Part shown: positions 53,376 to 64,000 of the stretch, one piece after another | How the letters are laid out: every line of letters begins with the position of its first letter | Position numbering within the stretch: the first letter of the stretch is position 1 | From: Galeruca laticollis | Taxonomy: Eukaryota; Arthropoda; Insecta; Coleoptera; Chrysomelidae | NCBI GenBank assembly: GCA_963921935.1 | Contig: OY998178.1 | Location: forward strand, 197,254,862 to 197,318,861 | DNA: 64,000 nt | Reading direction: 5' to 3' | Made by a program: the position numbers and the translations under genes | Notes under the pieces: generated by a model | What the model was told of the DNA's origin: nothing | Seen by the model: only the letters and a program-made list of their open reading frames with translations | Database searches by the model: none

Positions 53376-53985
53376 AAGATGGCCGCCGCTACAAAAGGGC
53401 GGGTACTTTATGTTTTATTAATTAATTTTAGGCTCAACAAGCAGAATACAATATACTATAAAAATTGAAATCCAAGATGGCGGCCGCTACAAAATAGCGG
53501 ATAACGTAGGTTTTATCAATCCCATCAACATGGGTATCAAATGAAAGGGCTCAACAAGCAGAATACAATATACTATAAAAAATTTAAATCCAAGATGGCG
53601 GCCGCTACAAAATGGCGGATAACGTAGGTTTTGTCAATCCCATCAATATGGGTATCAAATGAAAGTGCTCAACCAGTAGAATACAATATACTATGTAAAA
53701 TTAAAATCCAAGATAACGGCCTCTACAAAATGGCGGATAACGTAGGTTTTATCAATCCCATCAACATGGGTATCAAATGAAAGGTCTCAACAAGTAGAAT
53801 ACAATTTACTATGCAAAATTGAAATCTAAGATGGCCGCCGCTACCAAATGGCTGATAACAATTTTTTATCAATCCCACCAATATGGGTATCAACAAATAA
53901 AAGGGCTTGACAAGAAGAATACAGTGCACTATACAACCTCAATATTTAAGATGGGCGCAGCCACTAAATGGCGTATAATAATAAG
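53376..53985. repeat. Tandem array, ~118-bp unit with aagatggcggccgc core, 6 copies
   Basis: The core recurs at about 53376, 53473, 53591, 53710, 53827 and 53947. Units share caatcccatcaa.atgggtat, then caaatgaaagg.ctcaac and gaatacaatatactat. The repeated caagatggcggccgct matches the recalled YY1/Pho-type recognition sequence AAGATGGCGGC. Copies 4 to 6 are mutated in that core. Confidence 0.88.
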
Positions 53986-54114
53986 ATTTAAATTTAGAAA
54001 TTGAATCTGTAATTTAGGTATCTGATTAATCCAGCCTGAATCCACCACCCAAGTCAAGATTTTGTATCGTGTTGAGGACTGTGTGGCGTTTGGCCTCAAT
54101 TTCGTCGAACTCAG

Positions 54115-54552
54115 ATGTATGCAACAGATGTACCTTCCGTCCGAATTGATTTCGCAAGAGACGGAGTACATCTTATACACCCGAAAGCCATACAGTTTCC
54201 AGCTAAGTACAATTACGGGACGGCTGAAAGAAGAATGTTGCCTTTAATACTATCATGGGCTTCTACAATACATAAAATGCAGGGCAGCACTGTGGATCAC
54301 GCAGTCGTATACTTAGGTGCGAAACTGTTTGAAGAAGGTCAAGCCTACGTGGCTCTTAGTAGAGTAAGATCTTTGCAGGGACTACGTATAGAGGAGTTGG
54401 ACTGCAATAAACTAACGGGCAAGCCTTGCAATAATGAAGCACTAAATGAATTAAACAGAATGCGAAATAAAAACCAAAGAATAAAAATAGGTAAAAAAAC
54501 TTTTAAAGTTGAACGGTTTTATGTTAAACATACATTGCAATGTTTAAGATAA
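54115..54552 (+). pseudogene. Pif1/Helitron-type helicase, C-terminal end
   Basis: The 145-codon frame has PLILSWASTIHKMQGSTVDH (helicase motif V/Va region of Pif1-like enzymes: s.A.TiHk.QG.T.d) and QAYVALSRVRSLQGLRIEEL (motif VI: yVALSRvrsl.GL). The N-terminal ATPase motifs and any Rep/HUH nuclease are absent upstream, where only the satellite lies. This is the terminal segment of a Helitron RepHel or Pif1-like protein. The last part of the frame (from about 54495) is duplicated in reverse at 54822-54990. Confidence 0.8.
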
Positions 54553-54990
54553 ATGTACTAAAAATCAAAAAATAATAAAATAGATACAGTCGTGGGACTT
54601 ATAAACATATGCATAGACTAGACTAAAATAAAACCGTGGGGCACGTCAATTGTCTACAATCGTTGATTAAAATTTTTGTTTTGTAATGTTACTTATAAGC
54701 GTATACTGTTCTTCTATCGCACATTAAGTCGATAATCGTTGATTGAAATTTTTGTTTTGTAATGTTACTTATAAGCGTATACTGTTCTTCTATCGCACAT
54801 TAAGTCGATAATTTGTAGACAATTCACGTGCCCCACGGTTTTATTTTAGTCTAGTCTATGCATATGTTTATAATTCCCACGACTGTATCTATTTTATTAT
54901 TTTTTGATTTTTAGTACATTTATCTTAAACATTGCAATGTATGTTCAACATAAAACCGTTTAACTTAAAAAGTTTTTTACCTATTTTTAT
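54495..54990. repeat. Foldback duplication of helicase 3' end around two 76-bp direct repeats
   Basis: Arm 1 (about 54495-54657) and arm 2 (about 54822-54990) are near-perfect reverse complements. They cover the last helicase codons, the stop and the 3' flank (cagtcgtggga..ttataaacatatgcatagac). Between them lie two almost identical 76-bp direct repeats (54661-54736 and 54737-54812). Confidence 0.9.
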
Positions 54991-55009
54991 TTTTGAATTA
55001 GTCTAGTCT

Positions 55010-56517
55010 CAACCAGGCTAGGGACACAGCAGACCGTGCCATCTATAGAGCCTGTCGAGTAACTAAAATCGTTAGATAATTCCAAAAAATTAACGAAAAC
55101 TGTAACGTCGGATGTACAATTGTAATTTACATAACAAAACGTCTAATTTTAAATTATCAACTAAATGATATGTGTGTATACCCCCTTTATAGGGTAATTT
55201 CAACAAATTTTACTTAAATAATAATGTAACATCAAACATTTTATTTCATTGTATGTAACAATTATAGGGTTTGATGTTTTTTGACACCTGTTGTATGGTT
55301 TTCTCTTGTCGACAGCTTTGAGAATGGCCTGATGGCTGAAAGCGCTTATCTTGAATTTTAATAAAATGACACACTCATTACTCGTCTTTTCATTCACTTA
55401 ATTTATATGTAGTGTATACACCATACTCAGACAATTCCATTTTAAAATGTACCGATTGAAAGAATAATAATCTGGGTTTTATTTTATGTTATAGCTATTT
55501 CCTCCACCAGCTATGGGATGGAAGGAAATTGACCTCTTGCCGATTTTCATATATAGCCCATGGTATGACAATTTATGGGAAATGAAAGTGAGTATTAACT
55601 TTTGTTGAGGCATTACGTCTAAGTATTTGGTCTAGCGGTAACCAAAAATTCAAAATATCCAATAAATACAAAATTAAAAAAACAATAAATCAAAAAATAG
55701 CTAAAAACCAAAAAAATAAGAATATTTTTTTAGCTTAGTACAAAAACCTGTGTAAACTTATTATTTCAATAGTAAGCGCATTTTGATTCCTTTTGTTGAT
55801 ATAAATTTTCAAACATATTTGTGTGTTCACTTATTTATTGTTGTTATTTTGTGTTTTTACTTGTAGGAGCTCAACCAGAAAGGAGAAAGAACTTCCACGA
55901 GATGGTGGGATTTTTAAGAGCCCGTAAGAAACATTTTAACAATTATAGAGTGCCAGGAGCTGCAAAGTAACTTAAACTGCTTTATGCGATTGTTTCATAA
56001 GAACGGAATGCTTTTGAATATAGAAATATACAAATATGCAATATACTAGGTTTAAGCTTGTGATATAAACCTATTTAATATTTCCAGTGAAGGAATAAAA
56101 ATGTGTTTTAAGTGGAAATGAAATGTTAGATATATGATTTTAAATTTTGTACAGTCACAAGTGCTGTTTAGCACTCTTATATGTAATTACTTGGCACCTT
56201 GTATTTACAGAGCTGGGCAGTATTTAACAACTTTTCCTTTAAAAGTATTTTAATTACTTTTGTTCTAACAGTCACAGTAATTATACGGAAATATTTTCCA
56301 TCACAGTAAATTGCCAAAAATAGTAGTTAACTACTCATTGCTAACACTTTCTTTTATTAAGTAAGTAGCAGTTATACTCTAGTAGTTTGTCCAGCTCTGT
56401 GTGTTTATAGGAGTGTAATAATATGAACTCATTATAAATAATTTTCTACTTTTATCTTGATTTAACATCATTTGAAAATCTAATGATACTCCAATCTAGA
56501 ATGTATGTTACTCAAAG
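55010..56517. repeat. Interspersed repeat A, copy 2
   Basis: Collinear with 490-1953 except that copy 2 lacks the Penelope scrap and carries a diverged half of the 4937-5164 hairpin (55316-55430). The exon-like block at 55867-55923 has an acceptor-like ttgtag before it and gtaag after it, whereas copy 1 has lost the donor. The copy ends at atgtatgttactc, as in copy 1. Confidence 0.75.
55316..55430 (+). repeat. Single diverged arm of the 4937-5164 hairpin family
   Basis: Shares tttga.aatggc.t.atggc.gaaagcgctta, tttcattcactta and gtgtatacaccat with the right arm at 5064-5164 and, inverted, with 4911-4936. No second arm is present. Confidence 0.7.
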
Positions 56518-57479
56518 TACTTTGTGAAATAAATTATTTGTTGTGTATTTTTATACCAAAATAAATAAACTGTTTATATGATTACTGTCTTATTTTTTAC
56601 AATTTACTTAACCATTTATGGTCCATCATTTGATATTTCATTTAATTTAACTACACATGTTGAGTTATATTGAATGAAATGTCAAATGATGGACTATAAA
56701 TGGTTATTTTGAAATAAAATAATGAAAATACAGTAAATTGGAATACACCGCCAAAACCTAAAATTACAGAAATCTTTTTAACATTTCTCAATTATTTAGT
56801 CGACAGGCTCTTTGGATGGCGCCACAATCCATGTCTCATCTATCTATGGTCTCAACCTAGATAACCGAGTAGGTAACTATAGCAATACGACTATAAACAT
56901 TGTTGAATGAATGTTATTCAAATTTGAATAATTGTATTATCTGTCACTGTTTTAACGCCATTTTGTTGAGCTCGCTGAAAAGTATAAATCTTGGGCTTTT
57001 TATTTAATGCTGAAATCCACATTTTTCGTAAAATTACGATGTGGTTTTCATTTTCGAATGAGTGCTAATATTATTTGACATTCGAAATGTGTATGTCTCA
57101 TCAACTCGGCTGCTCCAAGGAAAAACACATTATGTGTAGAAAACAAAATTAGCGGGAAATGGCGAAAATGGATTGATTCTGTTGTATGTGACATTTATTG
57201 CTAACAAGAATAGATATTTGCATACCGGTTATTTTGTGTTAAATGTAAAATGTAGACAAAAAGGTTAAATTTGGGAATTTGATTTTTTTCGTGTTATATA
57301 GCATATACTATGTTTTTCAATGATGCTTTTTAGTAACTTTTAATAACAAATATACAGCAATGTGTATGCTGTGTTCTTGCTTGGTTTAGAATTATTTACG
57401 AAATTAAATTGCCTGTTAATTTACTTATACATTATTAGGAAGTGGTAGTTTTAATTATAGTTTATTTTATATAACATAT
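56518..57479. other. Non-coding; inverted repeat at 56608-56708
   Basis: taaccatttatggtccatca and, inverted, tgatggactataaatggtta form about 35-bp arms with a 30-bp spacer. A second weaker AT-rich stretch follows. No gene was recognised. Confidence 0.5.
56608..56708. repeat. Inverted repeat, ~35-bp arms
   Basis: The arms 56608-56643 and 56673-56708 are reverse complements with a few mismatches. It could be a solo miniature element or the stem of a transcript terminator-like structure. Confidence 0.7.
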
Positions 57480-57640
57480 CAATTAATTTATAGCTCATCA
57501 ACATCCTCGGTTATACCATATTCCGAATTAAGGTCTTCAACAGTATCGTTTTCTCGTAGGGTGGTCCAAAATTCTCTCCTTGACGCAGGTATTAAGGGCC
57601 GAAGTACATTGATATTATCATTATTCTTCCATTTTGGAAT

Positions 57641-58072
57641 TCATCGGTGTGTTGGGAGCAATTCAGGTCGTTTTGATGCTTCATATCTCTTTTGTAAAAA
57701 ATCACGTGTCACAAAATCGGCGTCAAAATTAGTCCTGTATTTCATGGAACGACATCCCGTCTCAAATTGAATATCTACGATAGAGTTGAGTTTAACCATA
57801 TTTAGTGGATCACTTGGTTCATTTCGCGGTGCAGTTCTTTTTTTCTTGTTCCATTCATAAAAGTTATTCAGCTCTACGACAGTCACATTTTTTCTAGACG
57901 TACCAACTACACTTTTTATATCTGTGAAGTCATATAAGTCTCTGACCTGTGCTAGATGTTTTTCAATGTTGCCATGAATACCTACTGCACTCATATAAGT
58001 GTGACCTTTAGTTAATTATCTAAAAGTGACGCTATTAGGACCTCGTTCTTCATTTACAAGGATTACAAATGC
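57641..58072 (-). pseudogene. DUF7869-type protein copy 2, C-terminal core
   Basis: After the block ending in TAQNKN the frame shifts and gives IMCIAFVILVNEERGPNSVT, one stop, then LTKGHTYMSAVGIHGNIEK. These are equivalents of the KGHTxMexDSvH motif, with Ala-Val-Gly-Ile in place of the Asp-Ser segment seen in copy 1. It then continues in an open frame through ELNNFYEWNKKK and FETGCRSMKYR to ADFVTRDFLQKRYEASKRPE. Confidence 0.65.
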
Positions 58073-58539
58073 TATGCACATAATCCATTTTTGTTTTGGG
58101 CCGTGCAGTTATCGGCCCAAAATACAAAGTCGGTGGTATCTCGTTCTGTTTTTATTATTGCCACAGCGGAATCTACAATGTTATGTGCATTTAGACCGGC
58201 GATACCTTCGTGCCACATCACACATTGGGTTATTATGTAGTGCTGTGAAAATTTCGTTAAATACAACAAGTCTACTTGTAAAATAACGTCTCTAATTGAA
58301 GGCATATTTGGAATTAGTAATACTTTTTGCAAACCCATAGAGTATATTTTTGTTGTTGGATTGTCTGTAACTTTACTGTCGTCTGTGTATTTGTTGGTGG
58401 CTTTAGTAGCTTTAGTTTCATGTAGAATAAATTTTTCCTTTATATTCTTTACTGCGGCGTCGTTATTTATTACTGCCTCGGCTTCTTTCACCTGCATTTC
58501 CAAAGCGAGGCATACGCCACAAGTGTCTGAAATAGGCAT
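58072..58539 (-). pseudogene. DUF7869-type protein copy 2, middle and D..C..QN core
   Basis: An open frame of 155 codons has DTCGVCLALEMQVKEAEAVI (Cys pair and helix), GLQKVLLIPNMPSIRDVILQ, VMWHEGIAGLNAHNIVDSAV and DFVFWADNCTAQNKN. The last corresponds to IIWSDGCGYQNKN in copy 1. The conserved Asp and QN residues support a shared catalytic or structural core. Confidence 0.7.
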
Positions 58540-58572
58540 ATACAGACTAATACAGAGATATATGCATATATT

Positions 58573-59519
58573 TTAGAGTCTTTCTGTAATTTTCTTTTTT
58601 ACACACATTGGGATATTTTGAATTAAATCTTGGAACATCGATTGTACAGTAAGCTCTCGTGGTAGATACCTTACATTAGGAGAATTATGTCGTATATAAT
58701 GCGCTACGGTTGGGTGGAAGCTATCGATATGTTCGTTTATTAGTTCACGATTACAAGTAGGTTTTGCATAAACTCCTCTATTCTCCTTCACTGCAGCACA
58801 ACCTTCCTATTTTTTCATGCCATGGCATAATTCTGTCAAGACAGAATCATTTGTATAACCCAATGTATTAAGTAAAAATTAGCGACAAACCGGTAGACTG
58901 AAATTATTTTGTGGCAGGAAATATAGACGACTACATGTTTTCTTATAGCTTGGACTGTCGTTCTTCTTTTAATATATGTCAGATGCACGTTTTTTGCCAA
59001 CCATTTTCGCCTATTTGTATAATTAAGAGACCAATAAGTATTCCATATTACATTGCGTCCTTCTTGTGTAAATTTCTATTTGCTTTTTGTTCATTGCTTA
59101 ATACAGGTCTTTTCACAGCCGCTTTACGTCTTATTTTTACCTCCTCCGCTTACTTGGACTACTTCATTAATAGCAGTATTTACAGTGCCGTTTATAGTCT
59201 TGTCTTGTAATATATTTACCGTAGTAGCAACTTCTCTGATATCATCTAATATGTCATCATCTTCAATAATAGGTCACTGTGTAGTTATTGGTACTAATAT
59301 ACCATCAGTGTTTTCAGACATTTCGTATGGCATCTCTTGATATTCATTTGGAGTAGTATGCACATTTTCCTGATCACCATTATGGCTAGTGTTAACGTCC
59401 ATATGAAAATCGGGATCTGCGACACTGTTGTCGTTAGATATTGAAGTGCTGGTGCTGCAATTACTAACTGCATCCGAAGTATGGTCCTCTTTGCTAGAGG
59501 ACCTGGAAAACATATCCAC
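58573..59519 (-). pseudogene. DUF7869-type protein copy 2, N-terminal parts
   Basis: The frame 59519-59274 is Ser/Asn/Asp-rich (SSSKEDHTSDAVSNCSTSTS). Broken frames between 59150 and 58800 give NRRKWLAKNVHLTYIKRRTT, FLPQNNFSLPVCR and LNTLGYTNDSVLTEL, the equivalent of copy 1 CKQFFLSTFGLKE. The frame 58791-58573 gives RELINEHIDSFHPTVAHYIR and NVRYLPRELTVQSMFQDLIQ. The order agrees with the family. Confidence 0.6.
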
Positions 59520-59760
59520 ACACAGTCAAATAGTTCTAAAACGTTCATTTTCCGATTTTTTCTAGTAGTTTGACTATTTGTAATCTATTCGGTAAGGTAC
59601 AGAAATTTGGGAAATCTGACAACATTATTCACAAAACCTCAACGCGGTTCTAGATTCACGTCTTAAAACTAATATACAAATCAGTCAGTTACTTACATTT
59701 GTGTATTGCACATCTCCAGTATTCCTCGTATTCGTGTATTGGACATTGTTATTTACACAG

Positions 59761-60887
59761 AATCACTTTAATCGGTAACAAAATCACGCACGTGGTGAGA
59801 TAATGAATCACGATAAAGAAAGGAAATTTCAAACAGAACCGCTTAATAATCGGACGTCGTACCAGTGTTACCGATTTGTGCGATTTCAAACATGGTTGCG
59901 TTCATCGATCATGTTGCGTTCAATTGTGGTAACAAAATAAATAATAACATCCCGATTGAAAACAAAAACACGAATTTTCATCACTGTTCATTAACAGAAA
60001 ATTATTTAGCCCTTCCTCTATGTATCATAATACTGATAACGTACTGTATCATTATTTTTCCCACTGGAAATATATAAAAATAATGAATAAAATATAATTA
60101 CAGTGTATAAGATTTAGAACCCATGTTTGTGTATCTGAATCGAGAGAATTTTTAACAAGATGTGATAAAATGAATTATTTCTGTGAAAATAATGGAAATT
60201 TTTGAAGAGGAAATTTATCGAAGGAATGGTGTAGTTATTTAATATTAAAAAAATATTTATTTTGATATATTCTTAGGAGGGAAAATAGTCGAATTATGAG
60301 GCGATTAAGGGATAATCTTAATCCTTTTTTCCTCCCAGAAAAACATTTTCAAACATGTATAGATTTTCGAGAACTCAGCCACAGCATTTGTTATTGGAAA
60401 ATTAATACAAAAGAATAGTTATTTTGTAGTAGGTTGTAGTGGTTATTCAGTAAGTGCCCCTCGCATAAACTACGTTTACCATAAAGCCATTATATATTTA
60501 AGGAAAACACTTACCTAGTAGCCGTTCTTCGGGAATTGAATAAACAACATCATTTATAAAAATCACTGGGTTTAGTATATTTAAAATTAACACAGATTAC
60601 AATATCATAGACCATTTAACGTATTCAAAATAATAATAATTGAATGACTCATGGGTTAGTTACACTTTGTTTTTGTAGGAAACATTCAAGTCAGTCACCG
60701 ATAGATTCGAACTTCCGCGCGTGTGAACGCGGTGTTAAATAGAAACGTGATTTCTGGGTGTTCGCCTGACCTTAATCAGATCGATGACCACTATTATTAT
60801 CGGAAAATATAATATGTACAATTTAATCTTTTTCTGTAAAAATGTCATTTTTTTATTAAACTGTTTTTTTCGGGATCATCACATCAT
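59761..60887. other. No gene recognised; may hold the 3' LTR of the following gypsy element
   Basis: No coding motif was seen. Because the gypsy element at 60888-64000 reads on the minus strand, its 3' LTR should lie below about 60890. Without a second LTR in the window the limits cannot be set. Confidence 0.45.
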
Positions 60888-61023
60888 CCCCTCTTGGAAG
60901 AGAAAAATTATCGTCTTAATTTTTCTATACTACCTATAACTATAACAGTTCTCGTTGATTGTTTTTGTTTACTAAACACTACTTGTTCGTTTATAAACAC
61001 TCTTCACTTGTTTACAATTGTTT

Positions 61024-62156
61024 TCAGCTGTTGTATTTATACAAACGATTCTTATGAACTGTCTGTGGTGGTTTATTGTCCTGAGATGTAATCTCACAAT
61101 TTGCGCCTTTTATTTCCGTTATTTTAAACGGACCTAAATAATGTGGATCAAACTTATTTCTCCCTTCATTCTTTAAAATAACTAATTCCCCTATTCTAAA
61201 ATTTACAGGTGAGGATTCCTTATCACTATTATTTACTCTAATTATTTTGTTTTTTATCAAAAACTGTTTGGCTCTTTCATTTGCATATTGTAACTTATAT
61301 TTCAATTCTTTATCATATCTTTCAAGATTGTAACACGGCTCAATTTCTACATTTAAGAATTCTGGTAAATTGGGGTTTCTCCCGTATAATAACTCAAAAG
61401 GAGTGTATCCGTGATACGTGTTTGGTGTTGTATTATAGCAATATGCAAACATTTCTACAAACTCACACCAGTTATCCCTAGAATCTTTGATAAAGTTTCT
61501 TATATACTCATTAAATGTTCTATGTAATATTTCACAACTGCCTATGGCCTCGTGATGGTATGCTGTTGAAAAATTATGTTTTATATTTAAAAGTTCCGCT
61601 AAGTTCTTCATTATTTTATTCTTGTATTCCGTCCCTGGATCTGTTCTTACCTCCTTCATCAGTCCGTAATTCGGTATAAAATTGTCAAATATTGCTTTTT
61701 CTATTGTGTGTATTTAGTTAGTTCGCATAATATTGTAATACAATAACGATGCCCGTTGTTACTTTCTACAAACGGACCTATTGTGTCTATGTAAATAATA
61801 TCAAACGGTTTTATAGATGTATCTGTGATGACGAATTTTTCATTATGATTAAGCTCTGCTTTATTCATTTGGCATTTATGGCAACTCTTTACATACTTCC
61901 TTACGACTTTCTCCATGATTTTCCACCTGAAATTTGCTCTTAGTTTCTTTAATAATCTATTATTTCCTACATGTCCTCCAAACATTGGATCGTTGTGGTA
62001 TCTTTCTAAAATCTTTTGGATCTCTTCTTTTTGCTGTACCGTTTTTGGTACTTCGCATATACATACTTGAATATTTTTTAACCTTTGATTTCCTTCTTCT
62101 ATAAATTCTTCTACTGTGCACTTTTTGAATATATCATCATTTGTATATATTTTCAT
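61024..62156 (-). pseudogene. Gypsy integrase
   Basis: The zinc-binding domain (62156-61701) has ILERYHNDPMFGGHVGNNRL and SCHKCQMNK (HHCC). The catalytic core has DIIYIDTIGPFVESNNGHRY, then, after a frame break near 61700, MKEVRTDPGTEYKNKIMKN and SCEILHRTFNEYIRNF, giving D, D and E. The C-terminal part has GELVILKNEGRNKFDPHYLG and VHKNRLYKYN. Only the break at about 61660-61700 prevents a continuous frame. Confidence 0.85.
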
Positions 62157-62435
62157 TCTTTATACTTCATTTTTTACCGATAGCTCCTCAAGCTTTTCCA
62201 ACGTTCGTCGTAGGTCGAAGTTGTGTATTCCGGTAATTAAGGCTTCACTAAATTTCAATTCATTTTTGATCCGAATGCTCATCCTTAGTGAGATACAGTT
62301 ATTTTCAAAGCGTAAAATTGGTAATTTATGTGTCTCAAGACTATTTAAAACTTTTACTACTGAAGGTTTTTGTATTCTTACGTCCTTTGTTTCTTCGTTA
62401 ATCCTTAGATCCTTTTCTAATTGAGCGTTTTCTTT

Positions 62436-64000
62436 TCACTTTTGTGCTCTTGTTATTGCCAAGACATGTGAATTATTTATATATAAATCCTTAAGTTCTT
62501 CTATGGATATTCTTGATATGCTATCCGCGTAGTTCGCTATACCTTTGACATACTGTATTTCAAAATCGTATTCTTCCAAATCGAGTCTTATTCTCGTGAG
62601 TTTCGACGTCGGGTCATTCATTGCAAATGAATGCGTTAGTGGCTTATGATCTGTTTTTACTATGAAATGTGGTGAACCATACATATAAAACTTAAAACGA
62701 TTGATTCCCCAATGAATCGCTAATAACTCTTTTATGATGGTGCGTTTGTTAAGATCGCTTTTCTTAAAGCTCCGTGATGCAAATGCGATGGGTAGGTCAA
62801 TCCCTTCATAGTTTTAACTTAAGATTGCTGAACATGCGCTATTCGAAGCGTCCGTAGTTAAGATGAATTGTCTGGGTATTTTAAAATTGGTGGATTGATT
62901 AATGCATGTTTTAAGACCTGAAATGAGTTTTCACATTCTTTTGACCACTCAAATTTTACGTTTTTCCTTGCTAACCTATTTAATGAAATACATATTTCGG
63001 CAAAATTCTGAATGAACCTTCTATAATAATTGCAGAATGCAACGAATATTTTGACTTCGTTGGCATTTTTTGGTACTGGAAAATGCTGAATGACTGAATA
63101 TTTTGCTTTGTCTAGTGAAACACCATCCTTTGATAAATTATGACCCAAATATGTGACTTCTCGCCTGAAGAATTGGCATTTACGTGGATTTAACTTTAAA
63201 TTGAATTTACGACATGCGTCGAACACATTCCTAAGATTGGCTAAGTGATGATTCTCCGAAATTCCTATCACAACTATATCGTCCATATGAAGAAATGCTT
63301 TTTCCGGCGTGAGGCCTAAGAATGCTATTGACATCATTCGTGAAAAACGATTAGGACTTACGATTAACCCCAAAAGGTAGTCTTGTGAATTGAAATAAGC
63401 CTTTTTCTGTACTGAACGAAGTGTATTTCCTAGAAGATTGTTCTAAAGGTATTTGATGAAAACCTGACATTAGATCCAAAACTGAAAACCATTTTTCTCT
63501 CCCTAATTGGTCTAAAACTGCATCTATACGGGGTAAAGGAAATTTATCTGTGACTATTTTCTTATTTAGCTGCCTAAAATGTATACAAAGTCTCCATGCC
63601 TTATCCTGATTCGTCGATTTCTTCGGTACTAATAATACAGGTCTATTATAATCTGATACTGAGGGATCAATTATTCCCTGTGTTATAAGTTTCTCTACTT
63701 GACTATTTAATTCCGTTGATTGTGAATGTGGTGTGCGATAATTTTTTATGTATATCGGTGTATCATCTTTTTCTGATATCCTTTGCTCATAAAAGTTATT
63801 GTGCGTTAGTATATCATTCTTTAAAGCAAATATATCTACGTAATTCTCACACAGATTCGTTAAATCGTTTCTTACATATTCTGGTACTTCTAAGTTTAAT
63901 GATTTCCTTAATTATTTCATTCTATTACTACTATCACTCGTAATTGTATACATCTCAAACAAATCTAAATCCAAGATTTTAATATTCTCAGTTTTTACTG
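62436..64000 (-). pseudogene. Gypsy reverse transcriptase and RNase H
   Basis: RT fingers lie near 63700-63380 (IDPSVSDYNRPVLLVPKKST, RLCIHFRQLNKKIV, VLDLMSGFHQIPLEQS). The palm is at 63373-62858 (SPNRFSRMMSIAFLGLTPEK, FLHMDDIVVIGISENHHLAN with MDD for the catalytic YLDD, YLGHNLSKDGVSLD, FVAFCNYYRRFIQNFAEICI). RNase H follows (TTDASNSACSAILS, LAIHWGINRFKFYMYG, IVKTDHKPLTHSFA, YDFEIQYVKGIANYADSISR). Frameshifts occur near 62865 and 63385. Confidence 0.85.

Larger units (their letters stand above)
57480..59760 (-). mobile_element. DUF7869-type transposon-like element, copy 2 (decayed, distinct subfamily)
   Basis: Minus-strand coding blocks run in family order from about 59519 down to 57641. 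They are separated by frameshifts and stops. The sequence differs from copy 1 throughout, so these are two subfamilies and not a duplication. The outer ends are estimates. No terminal repeats were found. Confidence 0.6.
60888..64000 (-). mobile_element. Ty3/gypsy retrotransposon pol region, runs off the window
   Basis: On the minus strand, RT, RNase H and integrase occur in that order between 63990 and 61024. A candidate polypurine tract, ccaagagggga, lies near 60889-60900, followed by tgatgtgatgatcccg, which may be the LTR start. Gag, protease and the 5' LTR are beyond the window. The frame is broken by several small indels and stops. It is unrelated in sequence to the gypsy element at 43.7 kb. 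Confidence 0.8.

Noticed and set aside
57561..57770. Plus-strand 69-codon frame
   Set aside because: Antisense shadow of the DUF7869-type C-terminal frame.
1..64000. tRNA, rRNA or snRNA genes
   Set aside because: No segment with recognisable A and B boxes plus cloverleaf pairing, or rRNA core sequences, was found by eye. A covariance search would be decisive.

Overview
The window looks like AT-rich, transposon-saturated chromosomal DNA of an arthropod, most likely an insect. A beetle is only a guess from the mix of element families. No operons, bacterial genes or complete host genes were seen. The only recognisable host coding sequence is one splice-bounded exon resembling succinate dehydrogenase flavoprotein (2703-2894, minus). 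Everything else identified is mobile DNA, its decay products, or tandem/foldback repeats.

Layout. 0.5-2 kb: interspersed repeat A containing a Penelope-like (PLE) scrap. 3.3-4.3 kb: dead LINE. 4.9-5.2 kb: near-perfect 100-bp-arm hairpin. 5.5-7.9 kb: decayed element of the DUF7869 type. 8.4-13 kb: old DD41D Tc1/mariner-like element, itself invaded by a ~2.3 kb foldback carrying a captured CXC cysteine-rich coding fragment and by a 420-bp MITE. 13.4-17.8 kb: Ty3/gypsy gag, a ~145-bp satellite, an opposite-strand gypsy RT, a second PLE family, and a LINE scrap. 19.3-21.7 kb: PLE inverted dimer 1. 22.4-27.8 kb: Jockey-like LINE (minus) with a 400-bp MITE just beyond it, both absent from a paralogous site at 52.8-53.1 kb. 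28.6-31.9 kb: satellites. 31.9-36.2 kb: LINE split by PLE inverted dimer 2 with a perfect 12-bp target duplication. 37.2-49.4 kb: RNase H-bearing LINE (minus) split by a structurally intact DD41D transposon (39091-42601) and a Ty3/gypsy LTR retrotransposon (43747-48327). 49.5-52.3 kb: PLE inverted dimer 3. 53.3-54 kb: 118-bp satellite with YY1-like motifs. 54.1-55 kb: Pif1/Helitron-type helicase end folded into an inverted duplication. 55-56.5 kb: repeat A copy 2. 57.5-59.8 kb: second DUF7869-type element. 60.9-64 kb: gypsy pol (minus) running off the window.

Most notable. The 43.7-48.3 kb Ty3/gypsy element has a SAP-like N-terminus on Gag. After integrase, in the same frame and separated by one stop codon, it has an OARD1-like macro (ADP-ribose) domain followed by a CCCH zinc-finger-like end. 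That frame runs through the polypurine tract into the 3' LTR, so the module belongs to the element. Second, the PLE copies carry seven hammerhead-ribozyme-like cores, and three insertions are head-to-head dimers each flanked by one target-site duplication. Third, the DD41D element keeps a complete two-exon transposase of 359 codons.

All family assignments are by eye from motifs. No database search was possible.
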